DNA of 64,000 bases from Lycium barbarum (lineage: Eukaryota > Streptophyta > Magnoliopsida > Solanales > Solanaceae), in contig NC_083346.1 in NCBI RefSeq assembly GCF_019175385.1, positions 60,665,821 through 60,729,820 of the forward strand, written 5' to 3'. The notes below the pieces were generated by a model. The model ran no database searches, had not been told where the DNA came from, and worked only from the letters and a program-made list of their open reading frames with translations. The position numbers and the translations under genes are program-made. Positions 46,005 through 58,877 of this stretch are shown here, piece by piece (position 1 is the first letter of the stretch; each line of letters opens with the position of its first letter).

Positions 46005-46140
46005 TCAGTACAATGTTTGTACTGACGTCCGTTTTCTTGGACGTTGTGTTCATGCCCACAGGTAGACAGGCAGGTGACCGTGATCTAGACTCGTAGGGGC
46101 TATGACCTGCCTTGAGAGCACTCCATTGTTCCGGAGGTGC
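46005..46140 (+). ncRNA. Three-hairpin LTR RNA module (RE-9)
   Basis: Gamma TCAGTAC/GTACTGA 46005-46025 (inner pair slightly altered), delta ACGTCC/GGACGT 46025-46044, epsilon GCACTCC/GGAGGTGC 46118-46140. Confidence 0.65.
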
Positions 46141-46470
46141 CGTGATTATTATTTTGTGTATATATGTATATTTTGGGCATGATAGGGTCCTGTCCGGTCC
46201 ATATGTCTAGTACTCTAGTAGAGGCTCGTAGATACGCAATTGTGGGTTATATGGTCTCACGAGGTTACTGTTGTACATATATATATTTTGATAACCGAAA
46301 GGCTTATGTCTATAAAAGTATCTATGTTCTCAAATGAAAAATGGTTTTTCCTATGATTAAGAGCACATGAATATTAAAGAAGTGTAATATGAGTATGATG
46401 AAGAGTAGAACGAGTGGTGCTCGGTGGTTAGCCACGGGTACGCATCACGGCCCCTAGGCGAGTTGTGACA

Positions 46471-48448
46471 ATATACTGGCCGTATGTTCTACCCAGAATG
46501 GCTCTTTCACAAGATCAAATCTACGGCCAATAGAAAAGATACGGACCGAATGTTAGTCCGTAGATTGGTGTCGGGATAGATTTTTAAATATGATATCACC
46601 CAACCCCATTCAATTTATTTCATTTCTCCTCTTCACACTTCAAGAACATTCTAGAGAGCTCTCCACTCTTCATCCATAAGAACTCAAGGGAGATTTGTGA
46701 TCAACTTCATCAAACCAACAAAATCAAGTGTATGAAACTCACTGAAGTTTATCCAAGCCAAGAAATTCCAATGGAAGTGAACTAGGGTTTTGGTGTAAGA
46801 GGAGTATTTCCGCTCAAGGCTTATTCCTACACTATCTAAGGTATGTTTTATGATCATACCATGTTGTTTAAGATATTGAGAGGTTGAAAGACTTAGATTA
46901 TGAAAGGAGATAGAAAATGGGTTATTAAGATGAGAATAATGAGATTTTGAGTAGTAGCTTGGGATGAGTCATGATTCTTGATATATTGTGATTATGATTA
47001 TGCTATAAATGATATTAAGGACATGGGATAAGCATTATATGTGAGAAAACGTACTAGTATACCACAACCATGATTATGGATGAATTGAAGTGAAATTGTG
47101 AAATGTGGATAAGGTAGAGTGAATGAAGATTATTGGTTATAATATTGTGAATGTCATTATAGATGTTTGGGAGTTGAGATACAATATGGGGAAAGTTCTA
47201 TAAACAAAGGTAATGCTGCCCAATTTTCTCTAGCTTTAGTTGAGCATGTTCATGTAATCGCTTAGCTAATGTTAATGCGAACTCTCTTGAAGGTGACAAC
47301 GTGAGCGTTGAAGGAGAATAAGCAAGCGATAGAATAGCTAAACGAAAAGGTATGTAAGGCTAGTTCCTTCTTTCTAAGGCATGACTCCTATGGCATGAAT
47401 CCTCCTATCTTTCCATGATTTTCCTACATATCGGAAATTATGAGTCTACGATTATAAAGAGCTTCATACAAGATAAAGAAAAGAGATATGTTACGAGCAT
47501 GACAATACTGATGATGAATCTAAGTTTAGAAGTCCTAAAGCTGATGATATGACATTCTTACGAAGCTAATGAACCTTTTATGATTCTTATGATATTATTT
47601 TCCCTACCTCTCCATGACTTTCATACATTCTTGGAACTATGAGTCAACGTTGATAAAGAGCTTCTTATGAGATAAAGATGAGAAATATGTCATGAATACG
47701 ATGATAATGATGACGATGACTAAATATAAAGAATCTTAAAGTGAGATACGATGTCCATAAGGTTAATGATCCTAAGAATGGTTCCATTGATGCTTTTCCT
47801 TGTATACACTCACCTTAAAATGTTAGTCCCCTCAAGGTGAGATATGATGATTAGGATTACTCCGTAATGTAATTGGGGGTTCACGACTTTATGTCACCCC
47901 GACATAGCCATAGTTGTCTTTAAGTTCTAATGTATGTTTTGATGACAAAGATATAGTGATGCTAGTCATGATCAGGTCATGATATACCTATGAGATGTAT
48001 AATAATGACAAGTCTATGAGGTGCTCACGATGGCTATATGACGATACGATTCCACCGTGCCTAGAGGGCCGGGCATGTCACCATAAAGGCGGGCTGCATA
48101 CGATTCCACTGTGGCAAAATGACCGGGCATGTCACCGCTAAGGCGGGCTGCTATGGTTACACCTAGCCTAGAGGGCCGGGCATGACACCACTAGTGGGTG
48201 GCATATGATGGTTACCCGGACGCGGGTTAACGATAATGTATGTGCTATGACGATATATGTACTACGATTATATATGTTATATGTATGAAATGCATCCACT
48301 CTTAAAGGTAATTATGTTCAAAGTGAAAAATGGTTTTCCTATGATTTGAGTATAAGATTAATGAATGAACGCTTGATGTGTAATGGTACGAGCGGTGCTC
48401 GGTGGTTAGCCCCGGGTACCCGTCATAGCCCCTAGTCGGGTAGTGACA
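46471..48448 (+). repeat. RE-10 5' LTR (1978 bp visible)
   Basis: Begins inside the palindrome-rich zone of an LTR and ends CGGGTAGTGACA before a primer site. It contains a GCCGGGCATG-type repeat at 48048-48200 but lacks the gamma-delta-epsilon module. Confidence 0.85.
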
Positions 48449-48452
48449 AAAG

Positions 48453-48464
48453 TGGTATCAGAGC
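48453..48464 (+). other. RE-10 primer binding site
   Basis: TGGTATCAGAGC, four bases after the LTR end. Confidence 0.95.
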
Positions 48465-48507
48465 AGTTCAGTCCTAGGAAGTGTCTATGAGCCATGTCTA
48501 GTAGAGT

Positions 48508-48546
48508 CTTGTTTATGGTGTGTTGCGCGACACACTAATAAATAGG
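48508..48546 (+). ncRNA. RE-10 leader hairpin
   Basis: Inner stem GGTGTG/CACACT and loop TTGCGCGA, one base away from a full GCGCGC palindrome. Confidence 0.62.
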
Positions 48547-48591
48547 AGGCTACAGGGCATTTAGGAAAAATGATCATTCTTTCATCTCTAA

Positions 48592-48607
48592 GATCGTGCG
48601 ATAGAGC
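48592..48607 (+). other. Conserved leader motif (RE-10)
   Basis: GATCGTGCGATAGAGC, exact. Confidence 0.6.
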
Positions 48608-48652
48608 TAAGCCATAGGAAATAAGATTCCTTATACTAACCCTTGATTGCAG

Positions 48653-49012
48653 CAGAAGAACGGTATTGACAGAAGAAAGTGATTGATGACATTGAAAGTT
48701 ACGGGGCTAAGCCCCTTGTTGAGGCTACGTTATCGGAATATGTATTTATATGATAATGGATTGGTTGTCATGGAGGTAAGTCAGTGTAAGTACAACAACA
48801 GAGGAATTGACTAAAGTTATCTCTTGAAGATAAGTTCAGTTATAAGTTTGTGAACTAAAAAAATTGAATGAATCAGAACAAAGGTAGGCGATGGTACTAA
48901 AGTTGTGTGTCGAGTAAGGTAAGACTATTGGGGTATGATTGAAATGTAAAGCTGAAGGATGAAAGGAAAAGTAAATAGGAAGGGATAACAGGGCAGATCG
49001 CTAAAGGATCAG
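48653..49012 (+). other. RE-10 internal start, gag not readable
   Basis: Lies where gag should start, but frames are broken and no capsid motif is visible. Confidence 0.5.
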
Positions 49013-50831
49013 TGTTATACCCTGTATATCTATACGTTGAATTATTCGTAAGCAAATCGACTCAAGTTAAAGGCGAAATTATTTTCGGACATGAAATAGG
49101 AACTTTTAATTTTCAATTTTAATTAGTACACAAATTGTTCATAAATTTTATTTAGTATAGAAATATTATTGGAGATTAGGAACTAATTAATAGTGATTAG
49201 ATTATTAAGTAATGATTAATTAATTTAATTGTTAAAAGTGGGCCCCACCCTATTTAATAAAAAAAATAAAGCAAAATAATTATTAAGTAAAATAGGTGGA
49301 TGATTCACTATGGGGGGGGGGGGAGTACGTGTCCTATGTATGGGCAAGATATATATAGCCACATTGTGACTAATCTTGCCATGTAAATTTCATTTGCAAA
49401 TTTAAGAATTGACAGCTAAGGAAAAGCCATAGCCATGGCTGCCAAGGTTCGGCCATGGCAGCCCTTTTTAAAAAAAAAAAAAAATTCCTTTCTATTAAAA
49501 ATTTCAAGATATTGCACACGTTCAAGAAGGCGCGACATAAAGTGTTGAATCGAGAAAGAAGAAGCAGTGCAATTGGTGCAAGTGAGTGTAGAATTTCCTC
49601 CGATTAAATTAAGGTAAGATTTTATCATTTTATGGTATAATTGTATAAATGGTGTTGTAATGGAAGGATTAAAATTGAATTGGATGAAATTGGAAGTAAG
49701 AAATTGCATGAAATTGTTGATATTAGGAGTTGTAGTTGTTATATAGAATTGTTGAGTTGGGAAGATTCAAAGTGTGGTTTATGTTAATATGTTGTTGTCG
49801 GGTTGTCGTTGATGTGGATTCTAAATTTGGAAGAAATAAGTGTATAACGTATTGTATACGAAGCGTATGTTGGTTTGTTCGGTGTATAATCTTAAATGTT
49901 GATTATTTGGAGTGGAAAAGGATTAAGAAAGATTATTGAGTTGTTTATGGGTTGGATTGTAAGGATTCTATATGAATAGTGCTATTACTGTCATTGTTGG
50001 TATTTCTGTGATAACAAGAGGATAATTGCAAATTCGGGTTACGCGAATATATAGGGGAAATGCTGCCCGATTTCTGTTAAGTCCTTAACTAATGAAAACC
50101 CTAATCGAGAAAGTATAAGTTAAAGAATGAGTCCTATAGGCGATTGGTTACAGATTTATGAACTAGGAAGTATAGTTTACTAACGATAGCGTTACTTTTA
50201 TATTAAATAGGCTAAAGGGCGACGAAGCAAATGGGTTTGCGATTAATCGTTAACATGTATGTAAAGTTAACCCTTCTTTCTTTTGGCATGATCTTTATGA
50301 AATAAACAGACGACATATATGTATGATTTCAAAGAAGCTCCTATTCTTCGAGCCACTAGGATGGCTAATGTTCTTGACTCCCAGAAGCTATTTCATTATG
50401 TCTTGATACGTGTATATGATTCCAAAAGTTCTATTTTGATATAATCCATAGTGATATTATTGTTAACACCCGCCTTATGTTTTATTCCCTTCAAGGCGAG
50501 GCATGATACTCACAAATGTCCATAATACAATCGGGGGTTCACGACCTTACGTCACCCTGACATAGTATAGTTGTCTTAAGGCCTAATGAATGCTCTTAAT
50601 GCTAATGCATGTTATGACAATAAGATGATAAGTAATGCTAACTAGTAACACTATGGGATACATGGAACACTAAGAAATGATAACATGATGCTATGGCTTG
50701 AGATGTATAATAATGACGTGTTATGATTGATGTTGTGATGATATGATTTCCACCGCACCTATATAGCCGGGCATGTCACCGCTAATGCGGGCTGCGTATG
50801 ATTCCACCGCGCCTATATGGCCGGGCATGTC
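49013..50831 (+). repeat. RE-11 LTR, first part
   Basis: Starts TGTTATACCCTGTAT, resembling the start of RE-3. It carries a splice-donor-like TTAAG|GTAAG (49612), alpha and beta hairpins near 50470-50575 and GCCGGGCATG repeats. Interrupted by RE-12 at 50832. Confidence 0.8.
49314..49324. repeat. Poly-G run
   Basis: Eleven consecutive G. A poly-A run follows at about 49471-49484. Confidence 0.95.
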
Positions 50832-53189
50832 TGTCACGCCCCGAACCTGGGCCTGGACGTAACACGGCACCCGGTGCCTGACTGCATGTGACCGAGCGAA
50901 CCAACTGGCTGACTGAATCAACATGTGATATCAAAACATAACTAATTTATAAAATAAAACTAACACATGCTGATTAATTAAAAGTCTCACTGAAATATCA
51001 TAATGCGGAAATACTTAGACAATCTGAACATATCTGAAAGTAGCCAACATGGCTAAACCAAACAACTAAGCGACTGCCAACAAGGCTAACATAATAAATA
51101 TCTGGTTGTCTGAACTGTGTCTATGAAGCATCTAAGAGTACTGAATAATAGAGCTGTCTATAAACTGAAATAACTGGATAGCTGACAACGCCCCGAAGGA
51201 ATTTGGGGCTCACCAATAGCTGATACGTGCACTCCTAAATAGCTGAGTCGTCAACCTGTATATCGTTGCCTGCATCGCGAGATGTAGGCCCCCAAGCAAT
51301 AAAAAGGGACATCAGTACATTTGAATTGTACTGGTACGTAAAGCAACTGAAGCAATAAAATACTGGAACTGAAACTGAAACTGAACTAAATAGTAAAGCA
51401 AGAAGCTGAAGTACTCCCTGTTCTGGATGAAGAATCACCTGTAAAACTGTAAATATAACTGTGGCCTAGGGCCCAAATAATGTGCACAAAAACTGTGGCC
51501 TCTGGCCCAAGCAATACGTATGCATAAACTGTGGCCTAGGGCCCAAAAATACAGATACAGGTGTTCAACATTAACAATTTACAAAAGTGAGACTGGCTAT
51601 AGTTGATAGCATGATAACTGTTTCTGATTATGGGACTCTTGCAAATAACTGGTTATACACTGACTGAGACTCATGTGATAATAATGCATAAGTCCATAAA
51701 GATTACGTGCTGAGTTCATGATGTTCAAAGTGACAACCATGAACGAATTCTGTAACTGCAACCCTAGAAGATAACAGTTCTATATCATATCATGAAACTA
51801 GGGCTAACTATATTCTGAGTCAAATTGCTGACAAGTATGAAGAATGAGGCGTAGGGAGAATCATGAACATTCCCTAACGTAGATAGTTAGCCTCACATAC
51901 CTTAATTTCATCCTTTGAGCGTAATACAATGTTCGCCAACCCTTTCAACTTTGATCTATATCAATACAAGTCAAAGGGATTCTATATTAGCAATAATATT
52001 CATGCTTTGGTCATCTAAGCATTTTATCAAACACTTAGTGGGCATAAAGCTCCACAATCTCCATTAATGGTGATTTCTTCACCCAATTTCCATTCTATTA
52101 CTTCTAGGTGATTCTACAATCTTAATTAGGTGTAATTAACATCATTCTCCATCACCCATATCATTATAACAATCTCAAGTCAACAATCCAAAACCCTACT
52201 ATAGTTCATGTAATTCCCTTTACTAGACCCATTTACTATTCTCCCAAGAACTCATCAATTCACTATTATGAATGATTAGAGTGTAGAAGCATTACCTTTT
52301 TGACGTCCAATCCTCTTGAATACGAGGTCTAGGGTTTCCACGCCTAACAATAATGTTCCACTCACAAATCTATTGATTAGAAGGGTTTACTCAAGTTAGA
52401 AAGAGATTAGGGACTTGAATTCAACCTAGAATCATGATAACACTTACCCTGTATGGTTCTTGAGGCTTGGGACTTGTTTTTATTGACTTTAGGGTAATTT
52501 TTCGTGAATGGGGTGCTGGGGAAATAAACCCCAAACCTTAGATATAACTAAAAACGCGTAACCCGACTTTTTGACCCGAATCTGACCCGATTCGCGATTG
52601 TTCCGCGATACGGGACCATTGCGAAATGGTCTGCAGCTAAATACTCAGACTTTCGCGATCGACCCGCCATGCGGGGCCATTGCACGCGCCCCCACGCGCT
52701 TGAAAGAGCTACGGGTGTCGGTTCTGCACAGCGTTCGGTACAATGGACATAGCTTCTTGTACAGAGCTCTGTTTGGGATCCATAATATACCGTTGGAAAG
52801 CTATTTCAAAGGGCTACAACTTTCATGTTTTAAGTGTCCACAAATGCCCAACGGAGTTTCACCAAATTAGACTGGAAGACAGACGTATCGAAAATTTAGC
52901 CGATTCTATCGAATTTTAAGTGCCTTACTATTAGCCATATTGAGACGATCATATCTCCTTGCTCCGATCTCTGATTGGCTTGGTCCTTATATCGTTAGAA
53001 AGGTACTTCTACATACTACAACTTTCATTAAGGGTACTTTCCCAAATTCCCAACTAATCAAGGAGTTATTACTGCCCGAAGTAGGCCTATCAACCATTTT
53101 CGCAAAACGTTCAAATCTTCAGTTTTTCCACTAAAACTCTAATGATATGAGTCTAAACTTAGTTCCATGATACGGGGTGTTACAATGTC
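50827..53189 (-). mobile_element. RE-12: solo LTR with TSD ATGTC
   Basis: A 2353-bp minus-strand LTR (50832-53184) starts TGTAACACCCCGTATC and ends GGGGCGTGACA. It is flanked by ATGTC at 50827-50831 and 53185-53189 and has no internal DNA. Confidence 0.95.
51313..51333 (-). ncRNA. Gamma hairpin in RE-12
   Basis: CAGTACA/TGTACTG, a 7-bp stem with a 7-nt loop. The stem is shifted one base compared with the other LTRs, and delta is not clear. Confidence 0.45.
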
Positions 53190-53927
53190 ACCGCTAATGC
53201 GGGCTGCTATATTTACACCGAGTCGAGAGGGCCGGGCAGGATATCCACTAGTGGGCGACATATGAGGGTTACCCAGACGCGGGTAACGATACAGATTATG
53301 ATGTGACGATGTATATGATGACATACGTGATGATGTATGGGATGTGATAACATGTGTGCTACGATTATGTAAAATGTGAAATATGTTAGTAATACGATTG
53401 CCTATGACATTGGTGTAGGTTACATATTTGTCCCATGACTCATGATCTTTCTATTATGTTTGTTTATTCCATTCCTGCCTCACATACTCAGTACAATATT
53501 CGTACTGACGTCCTTTTTCTTTGGACGATGTGTTCATGCCCACAGGTAGACAGGGAGGAAATCTTGCTCTAAATTCTTAGAGGCTGCTAGCTGACTGAAA
53601 GCCCTCCATTGTCCCGGAGGTGCCTATGATGATTCTTTTGTGTACAGTTGTAGATGTAATCTCTTAGAGGCTCGTAGATCCTCGACGTGGGTCGTGTAGT
53701 TTCATGGCATGGTCATTATGTGTATATATATGTGTGTGTATATTATTTTGCTAGCTTAAGGGCTCGTATGTATAAAAGCTTTTAGTTTCTAAATGAAAAT
53801 GGATTTTATTATAAATTAAGCATAAATCGGATAAATGATTGCTAAATAAGCTTAATAAGTGATGACACGAGCGGTGCTCGGTGGTTAGCCCCGGGTATCC
53901 GTCACGGCCCCTAGCTGGGTCCTGACA
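53185..53927 (+). repeat. RE-11 LTR, second part
   Basis: Resumes with the ATGTC duplicate and GCGGGCTGC repeats, ends GGGTCCTGACA. No primer site follows, so it is not a 5' LTR of an intact element. Confidence 0.8.
53488..53623 (+). ncRNA. Three-hairpin LTR RNA module (RE-11)
   Basis: Gamma 53488-53508, delta CGTCC/GGACG 53509-53527, epsilon near 53602-53623. Confidence 0.62.
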
Positions 53928-54849
53928 GACAAGGATTGTGGATTTGTGAAACAATTGTTGTATTGTGAGTTTATTAGAAGAAACAGATGATATCCGTTGG
54001 GATAAAGATAGTGTTATAAGAAAGCTTGGGACACTTATCATCAGAATATAAGTGCTACCTAATTGAGAGTTTGAAACGACTATAAGCACTAGCTAATTAC
54101 TGATCGGAATAAATGGAATGTGGCTTTGGTTAAGGTTTCGTACGTGGGGAATCAAAGTTATAAATGATAAAAAAAAGACATGGATGTGGTATAAGTACAA
54201 CCCCAAAGGGGGGAAGCGGGTGAAAGCAAAGTAAGTATAAATGGAAACAATTGACGCTATAATATATCCAATATGGATACTCAAACTTCAAATGAGATCC
54301 CATGCTGAAACAAGTTGGTAAGATCTGAAAGCCAGCGATAAACGAATAAAAGACAGGATGGTATTTGAGAACAAGACTAAGGATCATTTGTAAAATTCTA
54401 TATAATATGACATTAGAAAGTGAATGCTTATAAAAAGGAAGAATACGACAAGAAATTGGTAACAAGTAACTTAAAAGATGTTATAAAGGATAGCAATGCT
54501 ATGCTGGATTAGAAGTTAAGATGTTGACAACGGAGTTATTAGCTAATGATATTGTGACATATAAGTAGCAAAGGAGAAAGGATAGGAAATCTCTCCTATA
54601 GTAGGATATGAGAAAAATTAATGGTGAATAGGGGAAGAGAAAGGAGTATGACGAAATAGACAGCAAGTGAGTGTTAGTACAACAAGATATGTAGAGCAGA
54701 ATAAGCCAGGAGAAGGAAAGACTACGACTAAGATTGGATGCACATAGTAAAAATTGTACACGAATAGTTATGCAACCTACGAATATTTGTATGCTAAGAA
54801 TGAGACCAAGCGAGTACTTGATAAGAAGAGTAAGAATTCAGTAACAACA
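53928..54849 (+). other. RE-10 internal region, decayed
   Basis: AG-rich, no coding frame. About 54780-54849 resembles the pre-chromodomain zone of RE-2 (about 5720-5770) and RE-9 (43043-43100). Confidence 0.5.
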
Positions 54850-55609
54850 TGTCACGACCCAACCCCGTAGGCCGTGACTAGTGCCCGAGCTGGACACCCA
54901 TACACACTTACTTACCAAATCGACATATCAATGACTTATCCATATCCAGCATACATTAATTTATACATATACTGAGAACAAATGTCATCTGAAGCGGTCG
55001 CATATAACATACGTATCATACAGAAGCCACCAAGGCTGTCGTAGAACATATCGTTCAAAACATATATATACGTATACATACATACAAGCCGTTAAGGCTG
55101 TCATAGCCAATGGAACGGCTTAGACGCAAGCCACACAGACATATTCGAACCACATCGACCCATGACCCACATACATGTCTACAGGCCTCTAACAAACATA
55201 ACAGAACCACATGACGGCACAGGGCCCCGCCGTACCCCTAAATAGTCATATATACATAAATATGTACAACAGAAAGATCTGTACCAAAAGTATGGGCTCC
55301 GGAACGAGGGAGCACTTCAACACAGCAGAACGGATGGCCTAAGCTGATGGACCACTTACATGAGCGTCTGTACCTGCGGGCATGAAACGCAGCCCCCGAA
55401 GAAGAGAGGGTCAGTACGGAATATGTACTGAGTATGTAAGGCATGAAATACAACTGGAAAGATCATAACTGAAATAGAGATTCCAGGAGTCAAGTATGAT
55501 AACCAAGGAACCGCTGTACCTGTACAGTATGAGACAGAATCAAACATACCAACATCACATATCGTACCCGGCCCATTGTGGGACTCGTTGAATAAAATCA
55601 TGTCATTAT
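54850..55609 (-). repeat. RE-13: minus-strand LTR, end segment
   Basis: On the minus strand it ends GGTTGGGTCGTGACA at 54850, next to RE-10 internal DNA, with target copy caaca (54845-54849). It resembles the RE-6 LTR in layout. Cut at 55610 by RE-14. Confidence 0.75.
55296..55431 (-). ncRNA. Three-hairpin LTR RNA module (RE-13)
   Basis: Gamma 55411-55431, epsilon GCTCC/GGAGC 55296-55313. Delta is weakened by a mutation. Confidence 0.5.
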
Positions 55610-58600
55610 TGTCACGACCCGACTAGGGGCCTTGACGAGTACCCGATACTTGTACCGAGCACCCCTTATCTGTCATATTACCTTTATTTCATGGCAAGCC
55701 GTGTAACAGAGCCATATATGTTTTTTCTTTCTGAACATTAACATTAGCAGCGTCATTCTGAACATAAACTAGTAAACTTCGTTGTTACTTTATACAACAA
55801 TCATGCTGAGACACCATACATCTATCTGTACCTGACTGACTATACATATCTGTCTACGAGCCTCTAGGCATAGTACACTTATACATAGAAAGGGCCGAAT
55901 ACTGTAGTGCCCGAATATACATACACACAAAATAGTACCGCGGGAGTGAGGCTCCGGAACAACTGGAGCACTGTAGAGTACCGCTGGTAGAGCTCCTAAG
56001 AATCACGTCCACCTGTCTGCTGACCTGCGCGGCATGAAACGCAGCGTCCACAAGAAGGGTCGTCAGTACGAATAGTGTACCGAGTATGTAAGGCATAAAA
56101 GATAATATAACCAGTAACCTAGAGTACGATTAACAATATCATGGTGTCATAGGACATATAACGAGGCAGGAAAGTAACCTGTACGTGGGAAGGCCCCTTT
56201 TCAGGTCGGCTGTCATGTAGGCTTGTCTTTTCACCTTTGAAACGTTTCTTTTCATAGGCATAAGAATTAACATTTATATATTACTTATTCTCGTGTACAG
56301 AAAATAGTACATTTCAGTAACGGTACCTTTTGCTCACATTTACAGACGCCGAATACAATCGGCTCTCCCAACCCCCTTCCCAACGGTGTCCCAACACTAC
56401 ATCATAAATATGTATCATACATTATATAAATATACAGACGCCGCGTACGGCTCTCCCATATCCCGCGTCCAGGCATCCCGCGTCCAGGATGGAATCCAGC
56501 TAAAACAGGTGGTGATATAACAGTGGCCCTTTCCCTTTCCCCATACACATATACATATACATTTTCTTATCTTTTATACATATACACGTCTCATATACAA
56601 GTACTTATCTCATTTATATATACATATACATACACATATACCTGTTTTATATACATATATCATATAAGCACACAAGCGCCAAGGAAAATCATGTATCCAT
56701 CGGAGTGACGTAAGGTCGGTGACCTCCGATTACATTATGGAATGCTAGTGATAGCTTTGTCTCACCTTGAAGGAACAAGTATTTTAAGGCGAGACTATCA
56801 ACGGAGAATAGTATTACAGTAATCGTAGAATGAAATCGTGGGCATCATAGATGACCGTCATAGGCTTTGGAGTCAGAGAAAATAAAGATATAGCTAGGAA
56901 ATATAAATACGATTCAAAAATAAATGTATCACTTTCATGTTTACATGAGATACTTAGCTTAGTCATCTTAGTCATAGAGTCGTTCCGGTCGTACTTATCA
57001 AAGGTACATTCTCTGTCTAACATTGTCATTATCATTATCCTCATAGAAACATTCTCGTTAGAGTAGTCATAGTACTTATCATTCGGTAACGAGATGGGGA
57101 TCAAAAGTCCCCTTTGGATTTACTTCAAGTAAGTCAATCACGACTATAGGAAAATCCGAGAGTAACGGGCCCACCTCGGGCCGGATGAGGTAGCGTATAC
57201 GATTTTCGTATGTTACGTGTCATAGCGTTACTTGTGAGGGTCTTAGGGTAATCGGGTCCCATTTATACAAGTTCTAAGGGTGTAGGAGGTTTTTCCAACA
57301 ATTGGCACACTTTCTAGTTCAATTCTATTGAACAAAAAGTGGAAAACTTTAGGTGCGGATTCCGGGGAATAGGGTTGTCCCCGAGGCTCGTAACCGACTT
57401 AGTACATCTAAGACATGCCATAGAAATAAGGGTGAAGCCTTACATACCTCTTTCCGCGCCTTTAGCTATTCCAGATTCACGTCACAATTTCGTCAAAATC
57501 TGCAAATTGGTCATTTTTACCCAAAACTCTCATTAGTATACTTAGAGTTGAAATCTTAAGGTAATACTTGGCTACCGAAATTTCGGCAGCATTTCCTCTG
57601 TAAATGTACCATCCTCGACATTCAATTTAGTCAAATTCTCGTCAAACACAATCCGGGAATTCGAACCCGGCCAAACTATCAACATGAATTCAACAATCAC
57701 ACTAGCGATCCATACATTACTTTCTTCCACATTTATGGACTTCACTATCATTCTACACATTCACAACATCATTCATGCAAAAATAAGAATTTACGCTAAC
57801 GTCAAATTAACTTCTTCGACGCTTCCACAACGATTACAACTTCGTTTTCATTATGGAACGCATAACAACAACAATCAAAACACTACATAAAATCAATCCG
57901 ATTGTCCCACACAACATCACCATATTCGGCCACCATGATCAACAACACAACAACTCGAATATTAATTACAACTTGCTCATTGTTCCTCAACAATTCAACA
58001 CACAATCATGGTTACATAAGCCATGTTCACGGCCACCTATGTCATGCACACACACTCCGCTAACATCAACCATGCACACCACAATCTCTCCAAATTCATT
58101 CAACTTCCATTTTCCACACATCATTCACAACAATAACAACCAAACACTAATTAAATAATTGAAGCATGGCTCCTACACACATATATATATACACAGCCAT
58201 ACACTATATTTCTCTCTTTCATGAATTTCATCTATTTTAGGATACTACAACACATATACACCATATATAACACATAAAACAAGATTAGAATTTACCTTTC
58301 TTCTTCAACTTCTCACTTGCCTAACTCTTGGCAACTTGTATGATTTTGAACCTTTCTTGCTCCAACAACAACTCCACCTTGTTGTGTACCCTCTACTTGG
58401 TGGAAAATGATTTTTGGAAGAATTTTGCAATTTTTTTCTTGGGTTTTTCACTATGGCCGAATGGCCTTAAGCTTTGCCCTCTTCTTTTGTTCTTCAATTT
58501 TCTTGAATTTTCTAGAACACTTATGGGATAAAGATGACTTAGTCATCTTATTTAATACCATGAATTAATGAATCATGGGCCAAACCTATCAACATGGCCG

Positions 58601-58841
58601 GTTGGGCCTCTCTTTCTCCTTAAAAAAAATGTCAAGCCCACTTTATATTCTTAGCTAGTTCTTGCAATTTAGGGAAGCAATTTTTCCAACTTCCAAGTTT
58701 GCCCTTCGTCGTTCTCCATATTTCCACTTCTAGACTTTTCATAAGCAACTCATGTGCCAAACAAAATAAAATATGGCCTTGCTTGTTTTCTTCCCGCGAT
58801 TGTCTTGAATTATACGATTATTCGAAATGCGGGATATAACA
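55610..58841 (-). repeat. RE-14 LTR1 (3' LTR, 3232 bp)
   Basis: Starts TGTTATATCCCGC at 58841, ends CTAGTCGGGTCGTGACA at 55610. Contains the module (gamma 56063-56083, epsilon 55951-55969), beta near 56698-56735 and a TATACA-rich simple repeat at 56530-56670. Confidence 0.93.
55951..56083 (-). ncRNA. Three-hairpin LTR RNA module (RE-14 LTR1)
   Basis: Gamma and epsilon (GCTCC/GGAGC) intact. The delta stem has a mutation relative to LTR2. Confidence 0.58.
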
Positions 58842-58877
58842 TCCTCCCCCCCTTTGGAACATTCGTCCTCGAATGTT
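58842..58877 (-). other. RE-14 polypurine tract and pre-PPT inverted repeat
   Basis: The minus-strand purine tract CCAAAGGGGGGGAGGA is adjacent to the LTR. Perfect 20-nt inverted repeat at 58858-58877. Confidence 0.9.

Larger units (their letters stand above)
43043..46470 (+). mobile_element. RE-9: Ty3/gypsy 3' end (pol tail, PPT, 3' LTR)
   Basis: The element is cut at 43042/43043 by RE-6. It retains a pol tail, polypurine tract and a full 3' LTR, then breaks into mid-LTR sequence of RE-10 at 46471 (target copy atata). Confidence 0.85.
43859..46470 (+). repeat. RE-9 3' LTR (2612 bp)
   Basis: Starts TGTTACACCTTGG and ends GAGTTGTGACA. Includes palindromes at 44228-44262, a TATA box, splice donor AAAG|GTGAG at 44648, a tripled 73-bp segment and the hairpin module. 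Confidence 0.92.
46841..48652 (+). other. Putative intron, RE-10 LTR to gag
   Basis: Donor CTAAG|GTATG at 46841. A perfect TACTAAC branch point (48634-48640) is followed by acceptor TTGCAG ending at 48652. Confidence 0.5.
46471..54849 (+). mobile_element. RE-10: outermost Ty3/gypsy element
   Basis: 5' LTR remainder (46471-48448), primer site and leader, then internal DNA (48449-49012, 53928-54849) interrupted by RE-11. RE-13 cuts it at 54850. Its pol tail and 3' LTR must lie right of the window, and the beginning of its LTR left of it. Confidence 0.75.
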
